Part shown: piece by piece, positions 46,283 through 54,048 of the stretch
How the letters are laid out: each line of letters opens with the position of its first letter
Position numbering within the stretch: the first letter of the stretch is position 1
Source: Paracoccaceae bacterium
GTDB taxonomy: Bacteria > Pseudomonadota > Alphaproteobacteria > Rhodobacterales > Rhodobacteraceae
Direction of reading: 5' to 3'
Length of the DNA: 61,338 nt
NCBI GenBank assembly: GCA_029862205.1
Contig: JAOTXT010000021.1
Coordinates: 1 to 61,338, forward strand
Notes under the pieces: model-generated
Database searches by the model: none
What the model saw: only the letters and a program-made list of their open reading frames with translations
Told to the model about the DNA's origin: nothing
Position numbers and translations under genes: made by a program

Positions 46283-46348
46283 TTCCTGTTGATCCTCGCC
46301 CCTGACGCCGGTCGGCTGAACGTCGGGGCTCGCTACTCTTCTGGTCAT
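46268..46348 (-). CDS. Possible 26-residue leader peptide
   Basis: ATG at 46348 preceded by AAGGGAG eight bases away; the peptide reads MTRRVASPDVQPTGVRGEDQ then six more residues and TGA. Its stop falls in the loop of the 12-bp inverted repeat, an arrangement seen in attenuators. Nothing else supports translation. Confidence 0.3.
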   Translation of the reverse strand: MTRRVASPDVQPTGVRGEDQQEGPLA

Positions 46349-46388
46349 GGTCGTCTCCCTTGGTTACATGGGAGTTCAATTTTAGGTT

Positions 46389-46468
46389 CCTTGTGCGTCC
46401 GCGTCAATACCCTTATGCGTTTCTGTATGCATTTTACTCTTGACCCAGGGCGCCCTTGTGCGTATATC
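46389..46468 (+). promoter_or_regulatory. Passenger-gene promoter with repeated CCTTRTGCGT boxes
   Basis: TTGACC at 46440-46445 and TATATC at 46463-46468, 17 bp apart, form a strong promoter for the gene at 46490. Copies of CCTTRTGCGT occur at 46389-46398, 46411-46420 and 46454-46463, with a looser CTGTATGCAT at 46423-46432. The last true copy overlaps the spacer and -10, consistent with repression, perhaps by the gene's own product. Confidence 0.6.
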
Positions 46469-46489
46469 CCGGGATCAGGAGGACCGGAA

Positions 46490-47452
46490 ATGTCTGAAAC
46501 CGTATCTAGTGCGCAAAAGAAAAAGCGGTTCCGCTCGCCACCGTATCCGGCGTTCGCGCTCGAACGTGCGGTGGGGCGAACCAAAGAACTCCATAAGCAC
46601 GCTCAGCACCATGAGGTTGGCGTCTCTACTTTGCAGGAAGCATGGGGGATGAAATCAGCCGAGGGTCAGGTTTGGCGCACGGCTGCGGCTCTGATTCAAT
46701 ATGGTTTGGTCGAAGACTCAGGCACTGGAAAATTACGCAAATTCAAGGTTACTGACGCTGGGCGGCGCATTGTCCTTGACGCTGATCCGTCCTCTGAAAA
46801 ACGGAAACAGGCAATGAAGGCGACAGCCCTCTGTCCTATGATCCATCAGGAACTCTGGGAAAACTACGGGCTCGCATCCGGCGTCTCAGATAGCGTTCTG
46901 CGGACGTATCTAACGGTCGATCGAGTCGAGAAGAAGGAGTCGCCATACAGCGAGACTGCTGCAAACGAGGTCATCGAAATCTATCGCAGCACGCTTGACT
47001 ATGCTGGCCTATCGGATTCTGATAAGGTGGCTTCGCTGGAAGGCGGAGAAGTCGATAAAGGGAAGACACCGAAATCGGAGGATTCAAATACGGTTGAAGT
47101 CCAGGTTGGCGACTTTGTGCAATGGGCATCGAATGGCCAGGATATGTTCAAAGTCCCCCGACAAGTTACTTGGATAGCCGATGATCTTTCCTGTGTCGGT
47201 GTCTTCGGAAGCCCCTCAGGAGTCCCGATGAGCGAAATCACAGTGGTGGAGGCCCCCGGCAAGGGCGGTATGCAAGACCCAAATCCTGCCAAGGAGGACA
47301 GCGCATCCGGCCGATCTGATCGGGCGCATGATATCTCTGCTTACTTGGTCGGGAACCGGCTTCAAATCTCGGCAGAAGTCGATGCGGCTGGGATAAAAAA
47401 GTTGAAGGATATCCTCGATAAATACGAGGAAATCCTGAAACTCCTAAATTGA
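46490..47452 (+). CDS. Passenger protein with winged-helix-like N-terminus
   Basis: 320 residues from the ATG at 46490, with AGGAGG 8 bp upstream; the frame is open further upstream but without a ribosome site. Residues 15-100 (PYPAFALERAVGRTKELHKH to GRRIVLDAD) look like a winged helix: helices, then ALIQYGLVEDSGTGKLRKFKVTDAG resembling a wing. A linker rich in Glu, Ser and Thr follows. The C-terminus ISAYLVGNRLQISAEVDAAG ending in ILDKYEEILKLLN forms a short module found in mobile-element regulators as I recall it. No catalytic motif is seen. It is intact although the transposase is not, so it may act in regulation or maintenance of the element. Confidence 0.65.
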   Translation: MSETVSSAQKKKRFRSPPYPAFALERAVGRTKELHKHAQHHEVGVSTLQEAWGMKSAEGQVWRTAAALIQYGLVEDSGTGKLRKFKVTDAGRRIVLDADPSSEKRKQAMKATALCPMIHQELWENYGLASGVSDSVLRTYLTVDRVEKKESPYSETAANEVIEIYRSTLDYAGLSDSDKVASLEGGEVDKGKTPKSEDSNTVEVQVGDFVQWASNGQDMFKVPRQVTWIADDLSCVGVFGSPSGVPMSEITVVEAPGKGGMQDPNPAKEDSASGRSDRAHDISAYLVGNRLQISAEVDAAGIKKLKDILDKYEEILKLLN

Positions 47453-47502
47453 GGGTAGCGCGATCCAACTTAGGACACCCGCCCTCAAACTAGGACAGCA
47501 CC

Positions 47503-47798
47503 CGAATTCCAATAATACTGAAGAATGCTGAGTGCCAATAAACTCCTGATGCAATCGGTAACGTCAGCCTTGGTCTCTCAAGGTAATATAAGAATTTCTC
47601 TCTGGTTGACAAAAATGTCAAAATAATGGCGCTCATCATAAAAGGAAACATAAACAACATGGAAATATATAGATGAATAATTAATCCGTATTCAACACCA
47701 AACAGATAGTAGGCAATGTTTATCTTGAAATACCCCAGAAACACAAAAAGAGGCGCAGCGGAAAGGGCGAATTTATTCAGATAAACAGCGTATTTCAC
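47503..47798 (-). pseudogene. N-terminal part of the membrane-protein gene split by the IS1-like element
   Basis: Starts at the GTG at 47798 (GAGG 8 bp upstream) or a TTG at 47801. The first 99 native residues include helices in SAAPLFVFLGYF and LYISMLFMFPFMMSAIILTF. After the shared CGAATTCC the reading enters the element and stops within a few codons. See 44963-45094 for the other half. AT-rich, no family recognised. Confidence 0.75.
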
Positions 47799-47801
47799 CA
47801 A

Positions 47802-48042
47802 ATCAGCCTCAAGTAGACTTGCTGAGTTAAGCTAGCATGGCCTCCCCAGCGCGCCTACGAGAAATCCCACCAAATGGGGCTGTGGGATTTGAGTATTCAT
47901 AACCACCCGGTGCGGGCGTCCGGGATTCCCCACTTGCTGTCGTCCGTCCGCGATGCAGCATCGGACAATTTGGGCTCCAAGCAGACCTTCGCTCGGCCTC
48001 TTTGCCGGGGTCGATGACCCTAGATCGGGTCGCTCGCCACTG
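47802..48042. other. Intergenic transition with hairpin
   Basis: 241 bp where GC content returns to normal. It holds a perfect 9-bp stem AAATCCCAC/GTGGGATTT at 47862-47890 with an 11-base loop. No gene is supported. Confidence 0.5.
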
Positions 48043-48948
48043 TCACTCTGCCGCGGCCACTTGGTCGATCAATCCCAGCCCTGCCAGGGCCGCCCTGACG
48101 GCTGCCTTCTGCGCCTCGGTCGCCGGCGAAGTCGGCCGGCGTGCGAGACCGGCGGGGACCCCCTGCAGGCTTTGGGCGTATTTGCAGAGCGAGGGCATGT
48201 TGTCCTGGCCGATCGCGTCCCAAAGCGGCATCAGGCCCTCGTGCAGCGGCCGCGCGGTGGCGTGATCGCCCGCCTGGGCCGCGTCCCAAAGCCTTCGCGA
48301 GGGGCCGGGGGCGGCGGTCAGGATCGCGGCGATCGAACCCCGAGCGCCGAGCATGTAGGAGAGGTAGAGCAGCGCGTCGACGGCGCTGAAGATCAGGTTC
48401 TGAGGCTTGGCCCGGCGTTGCAGGTCGGCGAACAGCTTCATGTCGCCCGCGCTTTGCTTGACCCCCGCGACACCCGGCACCTCGTCCATGATCCTCAGCA
48501 GCAGGTCCGGCGAGAGATAGCACCAGGGCACCACGTTGTAGACCAGGATCGGCAGGCCGCATTCGCCATGGATGCGGCGGAAATGATCGACCATGGCGTC
48601 GTCGTCCGGCCGGAAGAGGTAGGAGGGCGGCGTGACCTGCAGCGCCACGACGCCGAGATCCGCCACCTGGCGCCCCCGCGCCGCGGTCTCGGCGGTCGAG
48701 TTCGAGATGATCCCCGCCACCACCGGCACCCGGCCATCGGTGGCTCGCACCGTCTCGGCCAGGATGTCACGATGCTCCTCGCGGGTGAGCGCATGGCCCT
48801 CGCCGGTCGAGCCCCCGGCGGCGAGACCATGGACACCCTCGGCGACCAGCCAGTCGACTTGGGGCCCGATGGCGCCCAGATCGACGCTGTCATCCTCGCG
48901 GAACGGCGTGGTGAAAGGGGCGATCACACCCCGGAGCTGGTCGAGCAT
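48043..48948 (-). CDS. Dihydrodipicolinate synthase/N-acetylneuraminate lyase family protein
   Basis: 301 residues from the ATG at 48948, which has a strong GGGAGGA ribosome site; another ATG 15 bp upstream is possible. DapA-type barrel: GVIAPFTTPFREDDSVDL, AAGGSTGEGHALTREEH, the tyrosine in PILVYNVVPWC and the Schiff-base lysine in GVAGVKQSAGDM near residue 165. The family includes DHDPS, NAL and various aldolases such as those for 5-keto-4-deoxyglucarate. The substrate is not decided. It is divergent from the aminotransferase gene. Confidence 0.8.
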   Translation of the reverse strand: MLDQLRGVIAPFTTPFREDDSVDLGAIGPQVDWLVAEGVHGLAAGGSTGEGHALTREEHRDILAETVRATDGRVPVVAGIISNSTAETAARGRQVADLGVVALQVTPPSYLFRPDDDAMVDHFRRIHGECGLPILVYNVVPWCYLSPDLLLRIMDEVPGVAGVKQSAGDMKLFADLQRRAKPQNLIFSAVDALLYLSYMLGARGSIAAILTAAPGPSRRLWDAAQAGDHATARPLHEGLMPLWDAIGQDNMPSLCKYAQSLQGVPAGLARRPTSPATEAQKAAVRAALAGLGLIDQVAAAE

Positions 48949-49077
48949 GGTGTCCTCCCTCATGGCCGCGCCAATAATGCGCCGCTGCCCGGCCAAGGGC
49001 AATATCGCAGCGATTTCGGGTTGAGACGGCTTCCGGCCTGGTGTCTGATCGGACCCGCCCAGCCATGGAGGCCCGTG

Positions 49078-50025
49078 ATGCAAGAGACCGCACCTTCCCG
49101 CGCCGCGCCCTCACGTGCGAATGAACGGATCGTCTACTTCAACGGCGATTTCATCCCCGAAAGCCAGGCGCTGGTTCCCTATCGGGACCGGAGCTTCCTG
49201 TTCGGCGACGGCGCGTTCGATTTGACCCGAACCTTCCATCACCGGATCTTCAAATTGGACGAGCATCTGGAGCGGTTCTATGCCTCGCTGAAGGCGTTGA
49301 GACTCGACCCGACCATGCCCATGGACCGGATGGCCGAGATCACCCGCGAGGTGGTCGAGCGCAACCTGCACCTGCTCTCGGAAACGGAGGACTATTGGGT
49401 CGGCCAGCGCATCACCCGGGGCGTGATGAAGGTCGAGGGCGACAACTGGGACCATGACGGGCCCACCGTCATCATCGAATGCCTACCCATGCCGGTGGCC
49501 GAGCGTGCCCATCTCTACCGCGATGGCATCCAGGTGGTGACGCCCTCGGTCCGGCGCACCCCGCCGGAGGCGCTGACGCCGCGCGCCAAGACCCATAACT
49601 ACCTGAACCTGGTGATGGGCGATCTGGAGGTGCGGGCCCAGAACCCGGACGGCTGGGCGATCCTTCTCGACATGAACGGCAACCTCTGCGAGGGGATGGG
49701 CTCGAACATCTTCCTGGTCAAGGACGGGGTCCTGCGCACCCCGCGCGAGCAATTCGTGCTGGCGGGCGTCAGCCGCCAGACGGTGATCGAACTGGCTGAG
49801 CGGCTGGGGATTCCTGTCCAGCAGGACGACCTCGACCTCTATGATGCCTATAACGCGGACGAGGCCTTCATCACCTCGACCAGCCTCTGCATCTGTCCGG
49901 TGGCGAAGATCAACGGGACGGAAATGGCGGCGGGCGCTTACGGCCCGGTCACGCAGCGGCTGATCGACGCCTATCGTGACTTGGTCGATTGCGACTTCGT
50001 GCAGCAGTATTTGGACCGGCTGTAG
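49078..50025 (+). CDS. Class IV aminotransferase (branched-chain or D-amino acid type)
   Basis: 315 residues from the ATG at 49078 (the longer open frame upstream is antisense to the DapA-like gene). Fold-type IV PLP enzyme: YFNGDFIPESQALVPYRDRSFLFGDGAFDLTRTF, QRITRGV, the PLP lysine in LTPRAKTHNYLNLV, and EGMGSNIFLVKDGVLRTP. These motifs are shared by BCAT, D-amino acid aminotransferase and 4-amino-4-deoxychorismate lyase; the family member is not decided. A DapA-family gene is divergent, 129 bp away. Confidence 0.85.
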   Translation: MQETAPSRAAPSRANERIVYFNGDFIPESQALVPYRDRSFLFGDGAFDLTRTFHHRIFKLDEHLERFYASLKALRLDPTMPMDRMAEITREVVERNLHLLSETEDYWVGQRITRGVMKVEGDNWDHDGPTVIIECLPMPVAERAHLYRDGIQVVTPSVRRTPPEALTPRAKTHNYLNLVMGDLEVRAQNPDGWAILLDMNGNLCEGMGSNIFLVKDGVLRTPREQFVLAGVSRQTVIELAERLGIPVQQDDLDLYDAYNADEAFITSTSLCICPVAKINGTEMAAGAYGPVTQRLIDAYRDLVDCDFVQQYLDRL

Positions 50026-50039
50026 GGGGTGAATGCTTC

Positions 50040-50105
50040 GTCATCCTCCGCGCATGCGGGGGATCTAGTTGATTTATTTGAGGTTCCCGCCATGGCGGGA
50101 ATGAC
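50040..50105. repeat. Palindromic repeat pair D, copy 2
   Basis: GTCATCCTCCGC/GCGGGGGAT hairpin and TTCCCGCC/GGCGGGAATGAC hairpin, the same arrangement as 39357-39419 but diverged in the spacer. Just after the aminotransferase stop. Confidence 0.65.
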
Positions 50106-50231
50106 CGGAGCAGTCCGCCCCTGCACGAAATCTGCACGAACGGCCCCGGTTCCCTTCGCCCGGGCGCCCTTTTGGCCCCATGAAGCCCCGCCATTCTTGC
50201 CTTGTCTGTTGAGGCAAGCAGAGGCGCCCGG

Positions 50232-51752
50232 ATGATCAGCCAGACCACCCCAGCGACCGACGCCGAAACGTCGGGGACCCCTCCCCCAGGGACCGGTATT
50301 CTTCCCCAACCGGTCATCCTCGTCGTGGCGGCCGGTTTGCTGGTGGCGGGCGATTGGCTGCTCTGGGACAGCCGGCCCGGGATCGCGCTCGCGGTCTTCG
50401 GGCTTCTGATCCTGCTGGCGGTGGCGTCCCTCGCGCCGCCCGGCCGGATCGCCGCCCGCCACCTCGCCGGTCTTGCCGGCGCGGTGGCGGGCCTTTTGGC
50501 GGTGGCGGAATATGTGCAGCCGCTATCGGTGGCGTTCATGGGGCTGGGCCTGATCCTGCTGGCGTTGAGTTTCGACGAGCGGGTCGGGGACAGGCTTTCG
50601 CGGAACGCGCATCTGGTCCTGGTCTTCCCGTTCCTCGGCGCGGCGCGGCTGGTCCAGGATATGGCGGCGGCCGGGCAAAAGCTCTCCAGACGGGCCTGGT
50701 CGCCGCTGAACCTCGCCGCGGACTGGGTTCTGCCGGCGGTGATCGGGCTGGTATTTCTGGGGCTGTTCGCGCTGGCCAATCCGGTGATTGAGACCTGGCT
50801 CGACGAGCTAGCCCGGATCGACGTACCGATCGACGAGTCGCTGCGCCTGCTGTTCTGGGCCATGATCCTGATCCTGGTCTGGCCGTTCCTGCGCACCGCT
50901 GCTTGCGCCTGGCCGGTTGGATGGCGCGCGGACCTGCCGGCGCCTGGCGAGTTCAGCACGGGCGGGCTGATCAGCACGAATTCGATCCGAAACGCTCTGA
51001 TCCTGTTCAACGGGCTTTTCGCGGTGCAGACCGGCCTGGACGCAACCTATCTTTGGAGCGGGGCGACCCTGCCCGAGGGGATGACCTATGCGGAATACGC
51101 CCATCGCGGCGCCTATCCGCTGGTCGTCACCGCGCTGTTGGCGGGAGCGATCGTGATTGGCGTCACGACGCTCTTCCGCCCGGACCGGCTGATGCGTCGG
51201 TTGATCCTGGTTTGGATCGCGCAGAACGTGGCTCTGCTCGGGTCATCCGTGCTGCGGCTCAATCTCTATGTCGCGGCTTATTCGCTGACCTATCTACGCA
51301 TCGCCGCCTTCATCTGGATGGGACTTCTGGCCGCGGGGTTCCTGGTCCTGGTCGCGCGTCTGGTGCTGGGCAAGAGCAACCGCTGGATGGTGGCCTGGAA
51401 TGCGGGACTGGCCGGGGCGGTGCTTTATGCCAGTTGCTTCGTCAACTTCGCCGATGCGATCGCGCGCTACAACATCGCCCATAGCAGCATCGTGGACCTG
51501 GAAGCAGGGCCGTTGGACACTCGCTATCTTTGCGGGCTGGGCCCCCAGGCGCTGCTGGCCGTGCTGGAAATCGAGGGCTTGGCCACAACGCTCCGCTGCG
51601 GCGGCCGGCCCATCGCTGAGCATCTGGCGTTCGATCCCCCTGACACCTGGCGCGGCTGGACGTTTCGCGATTGGCGCCTGTCGGGGTATCTTGCTGAAAC
51701 TGGCTTGGAAGAGGAGCGGGTGAGCCATGGCTGGAGATATCCTGGTCGTTGA
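50232..51752 (+). CDS. DUF4173 domain membrane protein
   Basis: 506 residues, about 11 to 12 membrane helices from residue 25 to 400, followed by a soluble C-terminal domain of about 100 residues. The stretch SFDERVGDRLSRNAHLVLVF and RLNLYVAAYSLTYLRIAAFIWM match DUF4173 as I recall it. The 3' end overlaps the response regulator gene by 26 bp, which indicates coupled expression with the two-component system. Function unknown. Confidence 0.75.
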   Translation: MISQTTPATDAETSGTPPPGTGILPQPVILVVAAGLLVAGDWLLWDSRPGIALAVFGLLILLAVASLAPPGRIAARHLAGLAGAVAGLLAVAEYVQPLSVAFMGLGLILLALSFDERVGDRLSRNAHLVLVFPFLGAARLVQDMAAAGQKLSRRAWSPLNLAADWVLPAVIGLVFLGLFALANPVIETWLDELARIDVPIDESLRLLFWAMILILVWPFLRTAACAWPVGWRADLPAPGEFSTGGLISTNSIRNALILFNGLFAVQTGLDATYLWSGATLPEGMTYAEYAHRGAYPLVVTALLAGAIVIGVTTLFRPDRLMRRLILVWIAQNVALLGSSVLRLNLYVAAYSLTYLRIAAFIWMGLLAAGFLVLVARLVLGKSNRWMVAWNAGLAGAVLYASCFVNFADAIARYNIAHSSIVDLEAGPLDTRYLCGLGPQALLAVLEIEGLATTLRCGGRPIAEHLAFDPPDTWRGWTFRDWRLSGYLAETGLEEERVSHGWRYPGR

Positions 51753-52419
51753 TGACGACGCCCATATCCGCGACGTGATCTGCTTCACCCTGCAGGATGC
51801 GGGGATGGCGACGCGGGCGGTGGGCAACGGTTCGGAAGCGCTGAAGCAGGTCGAGGCGTCCGAGCCCGAACTGATGATCCTGGATGTCGGCATGCCCGAG
51901 ATGGACGGGTTCGAGGTCTGCCGCACGCTGCGACGCTCGTCGAACCTGCCGATCCTGTTCCTGACCGCGCGCGATGACGAGATCGACCGGGTGGTGGGGC
52001 TGGAACTGGGCGGCGACGACTATGTCGCCAAGCCGTTCAGCCCGCGCGAGCTGGTTGCCCGCGTGAAAGCGATCCTGAAGCGGGTGCAGCCGCACGAGGA
52101 GGTAATCGAGAACGCCCAGTGGGGCGACCTGGAATTGGACGGCGATCGCCATCTCTGCCGGTTCGGGGGCGCGGAGGTGAACCTGACCGCCTCGGAATTC
52201 TCCATCCTCGCCACCCTGATGCGACGCCCCGAGGTGGTACTGAGCCGCGCGCGCATCATGAGCGCGGTCTACGGACCCGCGATCCACGTGGCCGACCGGA
52301 CGCTCGACAGCCATATCCGCAACATCCGGCGCAAGCTGGCCGATGCCGGCTGCCATGACGGGATCGAGACCCTGCACGGGGTGGGATTGAGGCTGGGCGA
52401 GTGCCGCGCGGAGACGTGA
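51727..52419 (+). CDS. OmpR-family response regulator, CreB-like
   Basis: 230 residues. Receiver domain with acidic pocket VVDDDAH, phospho-acceptor Asp53 in LMILDVGMPEMDG, the T in FLTARDD and lysine in YVAKPFSPRELVARV. The C-terminal winged helix has LTASEFSILATLMRRPEVVLSR, followed by VADRTLDSHIRNIRRKLAD. Gene order with a HAMP kinase and a membrane protein resembles the creBC arrangement, but the target is unknown. It overlaps both neighbours. Confidence 0.9.
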   Translation: MAGDILVVDDDAHIRDVICFTLQDAGMATRAVGNGSEALKQVEASEPELMILDVGMPEMDGFEVCRTLRRSSNLPILFLTARDDEIDRVVGLELGGDDYVAKPFSPRELVARVKAILKRVQPHEEVIENAQWGDLELDGDRHLCRFGGAEVNLTASEFSILATLMRRPEVVLSRARIMSAVYGPAIHVADRTLDSHIRNIRRKLADAGCHDGIETLHGVGLRLGECRAET

Positions 52420-53981
52420 ACCGGGTCATCCGGAAATGGCGCCCTTCGCTGGGGCTCTTGATCGCGACGGTGCTGGGACTGGTTCTGTCGCTGGCGCTGG
52501 GCGTCGTGTTCCTGTTTCAGTTCTACACCAATCAGCTGATTCAGCAGACCGAGGAATCACTGCTGGCCCAGGCGACGCTTCTCTCCGAGAGCTATGCAGA
52601 GGCCTATGGAGCGCTGGACGATGGCGTGGCCCGCGGGGTTCCGGCGCCGGCGGGCCTGCTGCCGGGGCCCGGCACCCCTTATCGCCCGATCGAGCCCCGC
52701 CTCAGCCTGGCCGACCGGATCCCGCCACCGCGCAGCGATCCGGTGCCGGCATCCGAGCCGCCCGCGCCGATCTATGAAGCGGCGGGCGAGCGGCTGTCGC
52801 CGGTGACCGAGCGCAGCCAGGTGCGCAGCCTGGCGGGCTACCGGCTGATCGACGACCGGGGCACGGTGATCGGCGGCACCGGCGAGGTCGGCCTGTCGCT
52901 GGCCCATGTGCCTGAAGTCGCGGCGGCGCTGGAGGGCCGGATCGTGACGCTGCTGCGCCACCGCGAGTTGGACGAGCCCGCGCCGCCTGTCTATTCGATC
53001 AGCCGGGGCACGCGGGTCCGGGTTTTCGTCGCCATGCCGGTGATCGCCGACCAGCGGGTCGTCGGCGCGGTCTATCTGAGCCGCACGCCCAGCAATATCG
53101 TGCGCTATGTCCATGCCCAGCGCGGCAACCTGATCTTGGCCGGCCTGGTGATGCTGGTCTGTACGGGACTGATCGGGTTTCTGTTCTGGCGTTTCGTCTC
53201 GCGGCCGATCTATGGGCTGATCCGGCGGGTGGACGGCATCGCCGAGGGCGAGCCGGAGTCGCTGACGCCGCTCGATCATTACGGCACCAGCGAGATGGCA
53301 AAGCTGGGCCAGAACCTGCTGAGCATGGCCCGCACGGTCAACGACCGCCAGCAGGCGGTGCAGACCTTTACCGCCCATGTGACCCACGAGCTGAAATCGC
53401 CCCTGACCTCGGTCGCGGGCGCGGCCGAGCTGATGCTCGAGAAGGGCGATCAGATGCCCGAGGGCGACCGGATCCGGTTTCTGCGCAACATCTCACGGGA
53501 CTCGGCCCGGATGACCCGCCTGCTCGACCGCCTGCGCGACCTGGCAGCCGCCCGGTTGCCTGGGACGGCCGGCACGTCCAGCCTGGGCCAGCTGCGTGGC
53601 GCCCTGGCGGAGCGGTTCGCTGAGCTGGAACTGACGGTCGATGGGCCCGGGACGCCGATCCCGATGGCGCCGGACGGGTTGGAGGTCGTTCTGACGCATC
53701 TCCTGGAAAACGCGGCCGCACATGGGGCCGGATCCGTGCTCATGCGGGCCGACGCCACCGAGGACGCGGTCACGCTGGATGTCATTGATGACGGCCAGGG
53801 AATCTCGCCCGCCAACCGCGCCAAGGTGCTGGAACCCTTCTTCACCACGCGCCGCGACGAAGGCGGCACCGGGATGGGGCTGAGCATCGTCCATTCGATG
53901 ATGACCGCGCGGGGCGGGCGGATCGAGCTTTTGGAGACCAAGCAAGGCACCGCCTTCCGGCTGATCTTCGAGGCGGCCTGA
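52416..53981 (+). CDS. Sensor histidine kinase, CreC-like
   Basis: 521 residues from the GTG at 52416, overlapping the regulator stop as GTGA; a GTG at 52401 is also in frame. Membrane helix LGLLIATVLGLVLSLALGVV, a periplasmic sensor region of about 200 residues with a proline-rich segment (RIPPPRSDPVPASEPPAPIY), a second helix LILAGLVMLVCTGLIGFLF, HAMP, then the His box HVTHELKSPLTSVAGAAEL. The ATP-binding N and G boxes are LLENAAAHGAG and GTGMGLSIVHSMM. The ligand is unknown. Confidence 0.9.
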   Translation: MNRVIRKWRPSLGLLIATVLGLVLSLALGVVFLFQFYTNQLIQQTEESLLAQATLLSESYAEAYGALDDGVARGVPAPAGLLPGPGTPYRPIEPRLSLADRIPPPRSDPVPASEPPAPIYEAAGERLSPVTERSQVRSLAGYRLIDDRGTVIGGTGEVGLSLAHVPEVAAALEGRIVTLLRHRELDEPAPPVYSISRGTRVRVFVAMPVIADQRVVGAVYLSRTPSNIVRYVHAQRGNLILAGLVMLVCTGLIGFLFWRFVSRPIYGLIRRVDGIAEGEPESLTPLDHYGTSEMAKLGQNLLSMARTVNDRQQAVQTFTAHVTHELKSPLTSVAGAAELMLEKGDQMPEGDRIRFLRNISRDSARMTRLLDRLRDLAAARLPGTAGTSSLGQLRGALAERFAELELTVDGPGTPIPMAPDGLEVVLTHLLENAAAHGAGSVLMRADATEDAVTLDVIDDGQGISPANRAKVLEPFFTTRRDEGGTGMGLSIVHSMMTARGGRIELLETKQGTAFRLIFEAA

Positions 53982-54048
53982 CCACCCGCTTGTGGCCGCG
54001 CCCGGCGGTTTGTAGCCTTGGCCCCGGAGAAAAACGGGAGCCTAAGCG

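Larger units (their letters stand above)
45095..47502. mobile_element. IS1-like insertion element with passenger gene
   Basis: 2408 bp. The outermost 12 bp, GGTGCTGTCCTA at the left and its complement TAGGACAGCACC at the right, are inverted repeats; a second TGTCCTAAG-type motif lies inside each end. Perfect 8-bp direct repeats CGAATTCC flank it (45087-45094 and 47503-47510), as IS1 makes 8-9 bp duplications. Removing it plus one repeat restores an open frame through the target gene. Contents, in order: frameshifted transposase, hairpin, tRNA-like sequence, a second hairpin, a leader-like small ORF, and a regulator-like passenger gene with its own promoter. The boundaries are well supported; the family assignment rests on the transposase. 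Confidence 0.9.

Noticed and set aside
46143-46379. Minus-strand frame of 78 codons across the tRNA-like region
   Set aside because: It overlaps the tRNA-like fold and hairpins and shows only low-complexity Arg/Gly/Ser sequence.
47862-47890. Rho-independent terminator
   Set aside because: The stem is perfect but has no T run on either side and lies upstream of the membrane-protein gene.
47953-49077. Long upstream extension of the aminotransferase frame
   Set aside because: Antisense to the DapA-family gene; the conserved aminotransferase start is at 49078.
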